This document shows, piece by piece, positions 46,626-58,527 of a DNA stretch of 64,000 bases (position 1 is the first letter of the stretch; every line of letters starts with the position of its first letter). The stretch comes from Adiantum capillus-veneris (Eukaryota; Streptophyta; Polypodiopsida; Polypodiales; Pteridaceae). The stretch spans positions 176,753,740 to 176,817,739 of the forward strand of contig CM043944.1 in NCBI GenBank assembly GCA_014529385.2, given 5' to 3'. The position numbers were made by a program, and so were the translations under genes. The notes beneath the pieces were generated by a model. The model ran no database searches. It was not told the origin of the DNA and saw nothing but the letters and a program-made list of their open reading frames with translations.

Positions 46626-49327
46626 TCTAGATGCACCAAAGTCGAGATCCAAAGACAAAGTGTGTGTGAGTGAGCTTTGTTTTTTTGTTCTTTTGTTTGT
46701 TTTTTTTTTTTAATTTGTTTTTTCTTGGAAACTCCTCCAAGAAGGCTGTTCCACGGAGAGACTGTGTGTGGGGTTTGCGTACATTGCAACCTAGAGATGA
46801 ACAAGTATGAGTGTGGCACACCAAGACTATGAGATAGGGTGCTTCATTTAAGGAATCGATATGTCCCAAAATGTTGAGCGCATTTGAGGGAGCCGAGATT
46901 CAACTTGTGGCACAGAGAAAATGGGTCAAATGGCAAGTATAACACATAAAATGTACTTAGATGTTAGCATTATTTGTACATGAACACTCATTATAATGCT
47001 TGATACTCGACTTCGTCACTGAAACGATTCATGTAAATTTTAAATTTAAACATTAATGCAAGCTTCAAAGTCATCCAAATTCCCAAACAAATGCCATTCC
47101 AAAAAACCCTCATTCATTTGAAATGCATAGAGTTGCATTCTCATTCTTACGACTACACTCAAATTGTGCCATCATACAAGGCTCTAAGCAATAGCATACA
47201 TACATCTTGTAATGAGACCTTGAACATCCCAAATTAGGCCAAAATTATTCCATTTTTCACTCTTGCACTAAAAAATTAGACACAAATGTAGTCTTTTATT
47301 TTCCTTCCTTTGATTGAAATTAGTGTCCTCAAAATCTCAATTCAAATTTCAAAATCGGATCAACTTACATTCGGTTACGAGATGTCCCCGTGCTTGATTA
47401 ATGCTCAATTTTCTCTTTCAATCTCCAATTCAATCCGGCTTATCAATCATTGCAAAATCAATTGCTCGTCTCGAATGACCCTCATCATACAAATTCAATT
47501 GAATTTGTCATTCGGCTTGTATGGCTACTCATGAGTGAAAAATATCCACAATTGAGCATTAATTAAGTGATGAATTTCAATTCTTGAAGCCAAATTGTGA
47601 TCCATACATTAACTATTTGGCCAAATTAATCATCATAATTAGTAAAAAATACCAATGATTCATTCACCCATTTGGATTGCACATACCATTGATTGGCACA
47701 CACACCCAGATTTAGGCCAAAATTTTATGCAAAAATCACATCAATTCCACATTACAATGCTCAAATTGCAAACTCAATCAAGCATAAATGAATGCATGCA
47801 TGCTCAATTTCTAAAATATGAAACTATTTTCACCCAATCAAGCAATGCACACAGTAAAAAATTAAGCACAAATGATCGAATTTTTTGCAATTGGAAATGA
47901 ATTTAGGCTTATACCTAATGATTTCACATACGTTTCACGAACATTTCACAATCAAAAAACCATTTAGGTGTCCCAATTGACCATCAATCATTAAAAATCA
48001 AGTGCTCATGGATGGGCGCACACACTCAATTTTTGCCCAATTTTTTGGCAATTAGGCTTAGCCAATGTTTGAATTAGCCTCGCATACTCATCATTTACAT
48101 GATTGCATACTCATGTATCATCAATTCCATCACTTTGTATGCATGCACACACTAAAGATTAGGTGCACACGCACTTGAAACTTTTGATAGTTTTTTCTCT
48201 CTTTGGTGTGTGCACGCACACAATGATTTTTATGCACACACATAAATTTTTGACGAGAATTAAGAATTATTTGGATACACACAAAGTTCATTAGTCACAA
48301 TTTGACTATCAATTTCATTCAAAGTGTATCAAATTAGGTGCAAAGTGTAGGTCAATTTGTGTGACACGCCTAATTTTAAAAAATAATTAGCAAATAAAAT
48401 CACATTGACCAATCAAAAATTGACATAATAAGTGAGTGCACTTACATCGTAATATTACCCCAAGCTATTCCCTTGCTCCATGCGAAGTCGCATCATTGCA
48501 CACACAAGTGTGTGCACCATCAAATCGGCACTCAAAAAATAACACACTCAAATCATCAAATTAGGCATAAATTAGCACAATTAACTTGATTAGAGTGATG
48601 GTTCCACCTCTTGCAAGGGGATTTCACATACTTTACACTTCAAATGTTAGTGGTTAGGTTAGAAAGGTTAGTCAAAATTAGTAGAAATTAGCATGAAAAG
48701 AAGTAAAATTAGCAAGGGTTAGCATGAAATTAGTGAAATTGGGGTGGAATTGGGGGTTTGGGGTATTCATAACTCAACATTAGCATCAATTTCTTGCACA
48801 ATCATCATCAAATCACACCAAAATTAAGTTACACAAACTCAAAAACCAACAAAATTAGTAATGAAATTACTCTATTCTACACATCCTAAACTCACTAGCG
48901 TAAGTTATCGATCCCCGTCAATGGCGCCAAATGTAGGGAGACGTTCTAGCACAACCTCATCGCAACCCAAGTACTCCAATAATGCAGGTATCCCAAAGGT
49001 ACTTTTTCCCACTAGGTTTTTTTCCTTTGGTCATCCAGGTATTAGACCCTAATTTAGAACCTCATCATTCTACTTCCCTTGTACATACTTTCCCTAAATA
49101 AACAGCAACCTCATCATTATGCTATTACATCGACAAATGCAACATAATCTCTCACATCAAACATATTCGGACCAATGAAAATGCTGCAAAATATTGAACC
49201 TCATCAACAAATTCAACGACAAATAAAGAAAATCAGCCCATCAACAACCAATCAAATACCTTCCACAGCCTCCACAGACACTTTTCAACAGTGGCTGAGG
49301 ACAGGCACTAAAATAGGAAGGGGGGAA

Positions 49328-50217
49328 TGTTAACTGAGTCAACACCAAGTTAACAAAAGTTGCTAAAGATCGAATATGTACGGATGGACATGGAGGATGA
49401 ATACGAAAAAGCTAAAAAGATTGGAATTACACATTTTCCATGTTTTCCCGAAATGGTCATGTATTGTAAATTCCCGATTTATCTCAAGACATTGTAATAT
49501 TTTAATGTGTTATGGGCTCAATGGGAGTTCCAAGTTGTAAAGAATAGGTCACTTACTGTGCCTAAGTTACAGATTCAATAAGTGGTGAGCCCTAAAGGCC
49601 TTGGGCGCCTGGACATTGCATATTTTCAACCTAGGTATATAAGACAGCGTGTAAAAAAAATTAGGGTTCTCAAGTCATTTTTTGAGAGCACTCTTTGGTG
49701 AGAGATCTTAAGGTGTGTGGCTATGGAGTCCTTGAGCTTCTCTTTTCTCATGAGACTTGATTAACACTAATCAATGATTCATTCTCTCTTACTATGCCTC
49801 TCTCATGCTTCTTATGATTGCCTATGATGCTTAGATTAGCTAAATCTACACTAATAGGTGGTTAGTCCCTCTCTAATCTTGTGTGATTGCCCTCTTTTTC
49901 TTGTGTGTGCATGTAGGTTTGATTGGAGTGTGGCGCTCGATAGATCTATGTGTGTGTGCTTGGGATTAGTATGTTGCATGATAGGATTAGTGTTGGGTGC
50001 ATCTTGCAATCGTAATGTGTGTGTTTGGGTTGATTGGAGGTGAAGATAAGTGTATATGGAGATTGCCCTTCATTGTGGCTTAGCTCCTCCATAGACCAAG
50101 AAACTCACCTCGTAGAGTTAACCATTTGTGTTGCCACGATTAGCTCACTAATCGTGTGAGTGTTTCCATGCCCTAGCTGGGTAGCTCATCCCCCCGGATT
50201 GATAATTTTGTTTGTCA
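49328..50217 (+). mobile_element. LTR-like block in unit 2
   Basis: Copy of the unit 1 block at exactly the same 890 bp length, with TATATAAG at 49636. It is present because the whole unit was duplicated and not through a separate insertion. Confidence 0.5.
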
Positions 50218-50346
50218 TTGGAGCTATTGCAGCAATGGGACCCCCAACCATGATGCAATGAGCGAGAGCCAGCACATAGAGTATAGGGAAGTGTCATACC
50301 CTGAGGACATGATCAATCCAGAAAGGGGAGCAAGCCCAAAGATTTT

Positions 50347-50447
50347 CAAAAATCTTCAAATTTCTCACGAGACAATGCCTTTGTGAAAATATCTACAAGG
50401 TTTTCCTGTGTTGGCACATAATCCAAGCTGATCTCTCCTACTGAGAG
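50347..50447 (-). pseudogene. Copia polyprotein C-terminal fragment, cut at unit 2/3 junction
   Basis: Same fragment as at 45974-46076, again truncated at the junction. It shows that the duplicated segment began inside the copia coding region and that the break point was copied twice. Confidence 0.8.
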
Positions 50448-50459
50448 CGGGGGGGGGGG

Positions 50460-50919
50460 TTCTCCGCTTGAGACAAGCCACGGCAAGTGGGCTATAGCCA
50501 CGACGGGATGAGGCCCAAGGATGTGTAGCCCAAATTAAGGTGGGGCAGGTGCGAGCTGAATGCTCATTATATTCGTTTTTTTTTGGACAAAAATGACGCG
50601 CAATGCTTTTATTAACATGTGTGTGTGTGTGGTATGCCAATAGGCGTGTGTGTGTATCTAGGGTCAAGATCAACTGAGCGTGCCCTAGTTGTGGTAAAGA
50701 TTGCGGAAATGCTGCAGCAATTAGAGGTTGTGTATGACTGTGTGTGCATGCGCACGTTATCAACCAAGCGGGGAGAAAACCATCATAGGCGGGGTGGGCC
50801 AGCTACGAAAACAACGCCATGTGTGTGTGGATGTAGCCAGGTTTGGCGGGGCTATAAAGCCGATGCAAGAGAGAGAGAGAGAGAGTGACTCAGGCATAGA
50901 ATGGCACACACTATGTGTC

Positions 50920-50988
<69 letters not shown>

Positions 50989-53900
50989 TCTAGATGCACC
51001 AAAGTCGAGATCCAAAGACAAAGTGTGTGTGAGTGAGCTTTGTTTTTTTGTCCTTTTGTTTGTTTGTTTTTTTTAATTTGTTTTTTCTTGGAAACTCCTC
51101 CAAGAAGGCTGTTCCACGGAGAGACTGTGTGTGGGGTTTGCGTACATTGCAACCTAGAGATGAACAAGTATGAGTGTGGCACACCAAGACTATGAGATAG
51201 GGTGCTTCATTTAAGGAATCGATATGTCCCAAAATGTTGAGCGCATTTGAGGGAGCCGAGATTCAACTTGTGGCACAGAGAAAATGGGTCAAATGGCAAG
51301 TATAACACATAAAATGTACTTAGATGTTAGCATTATTTGTACATGAACACTCATTATAATGCTTGATACTCGACTTCGTCACTGAAACGATTCATGTAAA
51401 TTTTAAATTTAAACATTAATGCAAGCTTCAAAGTCATCCAAATTCCCAAACAAATGCCATTCCAAAAAACCCTCATTCATTTGAAATGCATAGAGTTGCA
51501 TTCTCATTCTTACGACTACACTCAAATTGTGCCATCATACAAGGCTCTAAGCAATAGCATACATACATCTTGTAATGAGACCTTGAACATCCCAAATTAG
51601 GCCAAAATTATTCCATTTTTCACTCTTGCACTAAAAAATTAGACACAAATGTAGTCTTTTATTTTCCTTCCTTTGATTGAAATTAGTGTCCTCAAAATCT
51701 CAATTCAAATTTCAAAATCGGATCAACTTACATTCGGTTACGAGATGTCCCCGTGCTTGATTAATGCTCAATTTTCTCTTTCAATCTCCAATTCAATCCG
51801 GCTTATCAATCATTGCAAAATCAATTGCTCGTCTCGAATGACCCTCATCATACAAATTCAATTGAATTTGTCATTCGGCTTGTATGGCTACTCATGAGTG
51901 AAAAATATCCACAATTGAGCATTAATTAAGTGATGAATTTCAATTCTTGAAGCCAAATTGTGATCCATACATTAACTATTTGGCCAAATTAATCATCATA
52001 ATTAGTAAAAAATACCAATGATTCATTCACCCATTTGGATTGCACATACCATTGATTGGCACACACACCCAGATTTAGGCCAAAATTTTATGCAAAAATC
52101 ACATCAATTCCACATTACAATGCTCAAATTGCAAACTCAATCAAGCATAAATGAATGCATGCATGCTCAATTTCTAAAATATGAAACTATTTTCACCCAA
52201 TCAAGCAATGCACACAGTAAAAAATTAAGCACAAATGATCGAATTTTTTGCAATTGGAAATGAATTTAGGCTTATACCTAATGATTTCACATACGTTTCA
52301 CGAACATTTCACAATCAAAAAACCATTTAGGTGTCCCAATTGACCATCAATCATTAAAAATCAAGTGCTCATGGATGGGCGCACACACTCAATTTTTGCC
52401 CAATTTTTTGGCAATTAGGCTTAGCCAATGTTTGAATTAGCCTCGCATACTCATCATTTACATGATTGCATACTCATGTATCATCAATTCCATCACTTTG
52501 TATGCATGCACACACTAAAGATTAGGTGCACACGCACTTGAAACTTTTGATAGTTTTTTCTCTCTTTGGTGTGTGCACGCACACAATGATTTTTATGCAC
52601 ACACATAAATTTTTGACGAGAATTAAGAATTATTTGGATACACACAAAGTTCATTAGTCACAATTTGACTATCAATTTCATTCAAAGTGTATCAAATTAG
52701 GTGCAAAGTGTAGGTCAATTTGTGTGACACGCCTAATTTTAAAAAATAATTAGCAAATAAAATCACATTGACCAATCAAAAATTGACATAATAAGTGAGT
52801 GCACTTACATCGTAATATTACCCCAAGCTATTCCCTTGCTCCATGCGAAGTCGCATCATTGCACACACAAGTGTGTGCACCATCAAATCGGCACTCAAAA
52901 AATAACACACTCAAATCATCAAATTAGGCATAAATTAGCACAATTAACTTGATTAGAGTGATGGTTCCACCTCTTGCAAGGGGATTTCACATACTTTACA
53001 CTTCAAATGTTAGTGGTTAGGTTAGAAAGGTTAGTCAAAATTAGTAGAAATTAGCATGAAAAGAAGTAAAATTAGCAAGGGTTAGCATGAAATTAGTGAA
53101 ATTGGGGTGGAATTGGGGGTTTGGGGTATTCATAACTCAACATTAGCATCAATTTCTTGCACAATCATCATCAAATCACACCAAAATTAAGTTACACAAA
53201 CTCAAAAACCAACAAAATTAGTAATGAAATTACTCTATTCTACACATCCTAAACTCACTAGCGTAAGTTATCGATCCCCGTCAATGGCGCCAAATGTAGG
53301 GAGACGTTCTAGCACAACCTCATCGCAACCCAAGTACTCCAATAATGCAGGTATCCCAAAGGTACTTTTTCCCACTAGGTTTTTTTCCTTTGGTCATCCA
53401 GGTATTAGACCCTAATTTAGAACCTCATCATTCTACTTCCCTTGCACATACTTTCCGTAAATAAACAGCAACCTCATCATTATGCTATTACATCGACAAA
53501 TGCAACATAATCTCTCACATCAAACATATTCGGACCAATGAAAATGCTGCAAAATATTGAACCTCATCAACAAATTCAACGACAAATAAAGAAAATCAGC
53601 CCATCAACAACCAATCAAATACCTTCCACAGCCTCCACAGACACTTTTCAACAGTGGCTGAGGACAGGCACTAAAATAGGAAGGGGGGAATGTTAACTGA
53701 GTCAACACCAAGTTAACAAAAGTTGCTAAAGATCGAATATGTACGGATGGACATGGAGGATGAATACGAAAAAGCTAAAAAGATTGGAATTACACATTTT
53801 CCATGTTTTCCCAAAATGGTCATGTATTGTAAATTCCCGATTTATCTCAAGACATTGTAATATTTTAATGTGTTATGGGCTCAATGGGAGTTCCAAGTTG

Positions 53901-54810
53901 TAAAGAATAGGTCACTTACTGTGCCTAAGTTGCAGATTCAATAAGTGGTGAGCCCTAAAGGCCTTGGGCGCCTGGACATTGCATATTTTCAACCTAGGTA
54001 TATAAGACAGCGTGTAAAAAAAATTAGGGTTCTCAAGTCATTTTTTGAGAGCACTCTTTGGTGAGAGATCTTAAGGTGTGTGGCTATGGAGTCCTTGAGC
54101 TTCTCTTTTCTCATGAGACTTGATTAACACTAATCAATGATTCATTCTCTCTTACTATGCCTCTCTCATGCTTCTTATGATTGCCTATGATGCTTAGATT
54201 AGCTAAATCTACACTAATAGGTGGTTAGTCCCTCTCTAATCTTGTGTGATTGCCCTCTTTTTCTTGTGTGTGCATGTAGGTTTGATTGGAGTGTGGCGCT
54301 CGATAGATCTATGTGTGTGTGCTTGCGATTAGTATGTTGCATGATAGGATTAGTGTTGGGTGCATCTTGCAATCGTAATGTGTGTGTTTGGGTTGATTGG
54401 AGGTGAAGATAAGTGTATATGGAGATTGCCCTTCATTGTGGCTTAGCTCCTCCATAGACCAAGAAACTCACCTCGTAGAGTTAACCATTTGTGTTGCCAC
54501 GATTAGCTCACTAATCGTGTGAGTGTTTCCATGCCCTAGCTGGGTAGCTCATCCCCCCGGATTGATAATTTTGTTTGTCATTGGAGCTATTGCAGCAATG
54601 GGACCCCCAACCATGATGCAATGAGCGAGAGCCAGCACATAGAGTATAGGGAAGTGTCATACCCTGAGGACATGATCAATCCAGAAAGGGGAGCAAGCCC
54701 AAAGATTTTCAGAAATCTTCAAATTTCTCACGAGACAATGCCTTTGTGAAAATATCTACAAGGTTTTCCTGTGTTGGCACATAATCCAAGCTGATCTCTC
54801 CTACTGAGAG
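50460..54810. repeat. 4.37 kb tandem unit 3
   Basis: Third copy (4351 bp), joined to unit 2 by C plus a G-run (50448-50459). Unlike units 1 and 2, its right end continues without a break into the copia reverse transcriptase gene. This is therefore the copy that keeps the original right-hand junction. Confidence 0.95.
53691..54580 (+). mobile_element. LTR-like block in unit 3
   Basis: Copy of the same 890 bp block with TATATAAG at 53999. It lies about 130 bases from the copia C-terminal codons on the opposite strand. Confidence 0.5.
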
Positions 54811-56090
54811 CCTCTCCCTGGCATAGTGGTAAAGCACCTCAATGTGCTTTGTGCAAGCATGAAAAATTGGGCTCCTTGTAATCACCCATGTTCTCTGACT
54901 GTTAGTGTAGATAGAGTTGGTAGTATCTTGTCCAACACCCAATCATCCATAAGGCATCGGAGCAATACACACTCAACTATAGCTGTGAAGAGTTCCCTGT
55001 ACTCAGCCTCACAACTGGAAGTGGCGAGAGTAGGAAGCTTCTTGCTCAACCATGAGATACATGAATTGTCGAGCATGAAACAAAAACCACTTGTTGACAC
55101 TCGTGTGTCAAACCAACCAGCCCAATCAAAGTCCAAAAAAGCATGTAGATCTAGCGACAATGATCTGCCCTTGGGATAAAACAAGCCAAGATGTAAAGTG
55201 CCAATCAAATAGCGAAAAATCCTCTTGACAACTTGCCAATGCTTAGAGCCTGGGCTATGCATAAATCTACTGACTTGTGAGACTGCAAACTGAATATCCG
55301 GCCTCATGTTGCATACATAAATGAGGCAACCAGCAACAATTTGGTGAAGAGTTACATTAGCAAGATCACCAGCATCATGAATACTCAATTTCAAACCTAT
55401 TTCCATGGGAGTGGAAATAGGTTTGCAATACTCAAGTCCAAACTTGCATAGCAATATCTCTATGTAACTTGTTTGACAGAAGGAAATATATACCACCATC
55501 ACACTACTTAAACTGTATACCCAAGTAATGATGCAACATTCCCAATATTTTATCTTTAAATCAGTATTCAAGTCAGCCTTACATTCAACAATATGTCTCT
55601 CATTTGGTCCAATGGTCAACAAATAATCCACATAGAGAATGACAATGAGAAGTACATCACCCTCACACTTTACATACAATGTGCTTTTTGTTGGACCCTT
55701 ACAAAAGCCTTATTTGACCATATAAGTGTCAACCTTTTCATACCAAGCACCCGGGGATTACTTCAACCCATACAAAGATTTCTTACATATGCACACTTTA
55801 TCCTCTTATCCTTTCTTGACAAAACCGTGAGGTTGTGTTACATAAACTTCCTCAAATATTTCACCATTCAAGAAAGCAGTAACAATGTTTGATTGATGTA
55901 CATCCCAACCTAAATGAGCTACCAATCCACATAGAAAACACACAGTAGTGATATAACAAGTGGGAGCAAAAATCTCTTCATAATCTATGCCTTTTTGCTA
56001 TGCATAACCCTTTGCAACAAGTCAAGCCCTACGATCAATCTCACTATCTGGCTTGCATTTCAACTTGTAAACCCACTTTGTACCAATAGC
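54709..56090 (-). pseudogene. Ty1/copia reverse transcriptase-RNase H, decayed
   Basis: The minus-strand frame runs from AIGTKWVYKLK (near 56090) through LVAKGYA, YEEIFAPT, VHQSNIVTAFLNGEI and KSLYGLK to LYVDYLLTIG (the YVDD box, with the second Asp replaced by Tyr). It continues with MHSPGSKHWQVVKRIFRYL and an RNase H segment (FDWAGWFDTRVSTSGF, CEAEYREL), ending in the SREKFEDF tail. Stops at 56022, 55998, 55806 and 55758 each sit where CGA, CAG or CAA would be expected from the family (RLVAKG, YAQQKG, GxEDK, LKQSP); another is at 55710. A shift separates LTVREHG from the tail at about 54882. No activity is possible. Confidence 0.9.
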
Positions 56091-56289
56091 CTTTTTTTTC
56101 GACCTGCTTTTCGCTACAACTAGCACTACATAGGCTATTTTGACATTTTGTGCAGAACTTTTGTTAGTGACAGCTACTGCATAACAGGTCCCTTACAATA
56201 TTCTACATTCTATGCTATATAGCATGTATTGTTTGTGCTTTGTTTATCCTCTTTTCGGAAAGTTTTCACATGAGGTGCATGCATTCTAC
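56091..56289. other. Short spacer between the two copia remnants
   Basis: The minus-strand RT similarity stops near 56090 and the plus-strand gag similarity starts near 56290. The spacer has no recognised LTR end, so the junction is a break point of unknown type. Confidence 0.4.
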
Positions 56290-57145
56290 ATGGCTGAAAA
56301 CAACACAAATGTGTTTAAGATGTTTGCTACTGATGAGGACAGATTGGATGGGGACAAGTACCCCATGTGGACTTACATGATACAATATGTCCTTATGTCA
56401 AAGGGCGTTTGGAAAATTGTGCTATTTCAGATGCAAAACTTTGGCATGCATGTTTTGGGCATCTGAATTTTTCCAGTTTCCTATGTTTTAAAAAATCTAA
56501 TATGGTTGGTTCTTTGCCACCTCTTCAAGCACAAACATGTTTGTGAAGGCTATATTTTTTGAGGGTTTGCAAAGGAGGGTTTAGTGAGGGCCACATGTAG
56601 GTTGCAGCTTGTACATAGTGATGTTTGTGGGTCTACGCAAACTTTGTCCTTGGGAAATTACCTTTACTTCATTAATTTCATTGATGATTACTCCAAGCAT
56701 GCATGGGTGTATCCGCTTAAAGCAAACTCCTAAGTATTTATGCGCTTCAAACAATTTTTGGCTATGGCTTAAAATGTCTAGAAATATACTATGGGTACCC
56801 TCTGTTCCGATCGAGTGGGGAAGTATATGTCTCATGAATTTAATGCACTTCTGGCTAATTGTGGGATAAAACAGCAATGTACAATGCTTTATACGCCTCA
56901 TCAAAATGGTGTTGTTGAGAGAAAAAATAGGTCACTTACAAAAATGGAACGATGTATGGGCAAAAATCAATCTTTTTCACATTCGTTTTGACTTGAGATC
57001 ATCATGTGTGCCACCTATGTACTTAACAGGTATCCTACAAAAGCTTTGTAGTCTATGACTCCATATAAATCATGGTATGATAGGAACATACAAGTTTTTG
57101 GATGTTTGTCATATGCTTTGGTGCCACAAATGCAGCACAAAAAAA
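56290..57145 (+). pseudogene. Ty1/copia gag and integrase remnant, decayed
   Basis: The plus-strand start MAENNTNVFKMF and DGDKYPMWTYMIQYVL fits copia gag, with the next recognisable piece already LWHACFGHLNFSSF of the pre-integrase zinc region (about 56437). Gag C-terminus and protease are therefore deleted. The integrase core follows with HSDVCG, FIDDYSKHAW, SDRVGKYMS and YTPHQNGVVERKNR, then YVLNRYPTKAL and VFGCLSYA of its C-terminal part (to about 57120). Several stops and frame changes interrupt it. It lies head-to-head with the minus-strand RT remnant, so these are two different insertions or a rearranged one. Confidence 0.85.
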
Positions 57146-57426
57146 TTGGATGATAAGGCTATCAAACGTATTTTTCCCAATCAAAAATTTGAGTAGACTG
57201 AGCTCTACGAGCTCACCCAAAATATTTGCTGACATGTTCATGCTTGCCAAAGCTCACAAAAATTGGAGAAAGTGAGTAGGCATGTGCTGGAGCTGCTGGC
57301 GACTAAGCTCAGGAGGATGAAACTTGCTTCGACACCAATTTTTGTAATTAGGGTTGCAAGAAAACGCACACATCATGGAGAAGATGAAGGAATCTCAAGG
57401 CATGCAACAGAGAGAGTTTCACTTAG

Positions 57427-57600
57427 TATGCAATAGAAAGATAAGATGGCCCTAGAGTGATGGATGTATATACAATGCAAGTGGGAAAAAACCCTAGTGA
57501 GGGAAAAACCTTAGTGTACAATGGAAAGATTAGATAGCCCTTGGGTATTGGGTGTATATACAATGCACGAGGGGAAAAACCTCCTAGTGAGGGAAAAAAG
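57427..57600. repeat. Two ~84 bp tandem repeats
   Basis: 57427-57510 and 57511-57600 share, in order, TA(T/C)(G/A)(C/A)AATAGAAAGAT or its variant, GTATATACAATGCA and a closing CTAGTGAGGGAAAAA. The surrounding 57146-57880 holds no recognised gene. Confidence 0.65.
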
Positions 57601-57892
57601 GTCCTGGGATGTCCTAAGTGTGTTCACACACATCACTACCACATGTATATGGTTACAGCAGGTATCTGCATATGATTGACAATTGGTACCAAAGTGAATG
57701 TACAAGATTTTTTATATGTTGTAAGTGATATGTAGGACTCTATGGTGATATAGACAAATCTGTGTTTTCTTTTTTGGTAATTAGAACTTGTGTTTTCTTT
57801 TAGGAGTTAAACTTCGTTAAACTTGGTGAAACTTGATATTGAGCCTCACCTAGACCATATAAACACATTGACAATGGAATTTGATGAAAAAA

Positions 57893-58527
57893 TGTTGTGC
57901 ATGCCAAGTGTGGTGTATTATGAGTCCAAGACCGCCCAATTGAGAACAATGGCTATCCAAAGTGCAAATCAAATGACCCCAAGGGAGAGCCAACCTCCCA
58001 AAGCCATTCAATCGCCACCCAATAGGCTAAACGGGGGTGTGGTCACCCAATACTGAAAGGGGGGGGGGGATAAGAAGAGCATGGTGCAGGCAGCAAATGG
58101 CAGCGAAGAAGGGAGGAGATTGACTCGCACCAGCTGGGTGTTGCTCGGATGGGCTCACCCATGAAGCAAAAAAACCATAGTAGACCATGGAAAATATTTT
58201 TCGGCCCACTGTCACTGCTTTTAGTACAGCTGCAAAGCCAACTTACCACGTCATCATGCCCACTCTGATGCCGCATCAGTCACAACATTGTGACGTCATG
58301 GACGGGCACAAAGAAGGATTCTTAGAGGATTTTGGGTATATAGCAAGGGGGAAGCAAGGCGGGATTAGGGTATTAGAGAAGAAGAGCATCTCTATATCTT
58401 CATATTAATGCTAAATAGGCACTAATTGCACTGTTTCCCTTGGTTTGAGGCTACATTGACTATCCATCTACAACTAGAAGCTCGACGCTTTCCCGATCGA
58501 CCTTGGAGAGATGCGCACTCTGGTAAA
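57893..58527 (+). mobile_element. Left LTR-like direct repeat (shorter copy)
   Basis: It shares colinear sequence with 61987-63305: CAAAGTGCAAATCAAATGACC (57957; 62053), CCAATAGGCTAAA (58018; 62112), GGGTGTGGTCACCCAATAC (58034; 62128), a GGGATTAGGGTATT phrase, TCCCTTGGTTTGAGGCTA (58436; 63220) and GACGCTTTC near the end. The two copies enclose about 3.4 kb. This is the layout of a LTR retrotransposon, but LTR ends and orientation could not be proved, so the strand is nominal. Confidence 0.6.

Larger units (their letters stand above)
46087..50447. repeat. 4.37 kb tandem unit 2
   Basis: This is a nearly exact copy of unit 1 (4361 bp), joined to it by C followed by a G-run (46077-46086). Most differences are microsatellite lengths (46494-46625). 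Single-base changes include C/T at 46172, A/T near 48271, G/C at 49966 and A/G near 49450. Confidence 0.95.

Noticed and set aside
42938-54406. Sets of identical 61-89 residue frames recurring in each 4.37 kb unit
   Set aside because: Identity reflects the recent triplication. None has a domain, and there is no sign of codon-level constraint.
54812-54850. tRNA-like phrase GGCATAGTGGTAAAGC
   Set aside because: No cloverleaf can be drawn around it, and on the minus strand it encodes part of the copia RNase H tail (YHYARE).
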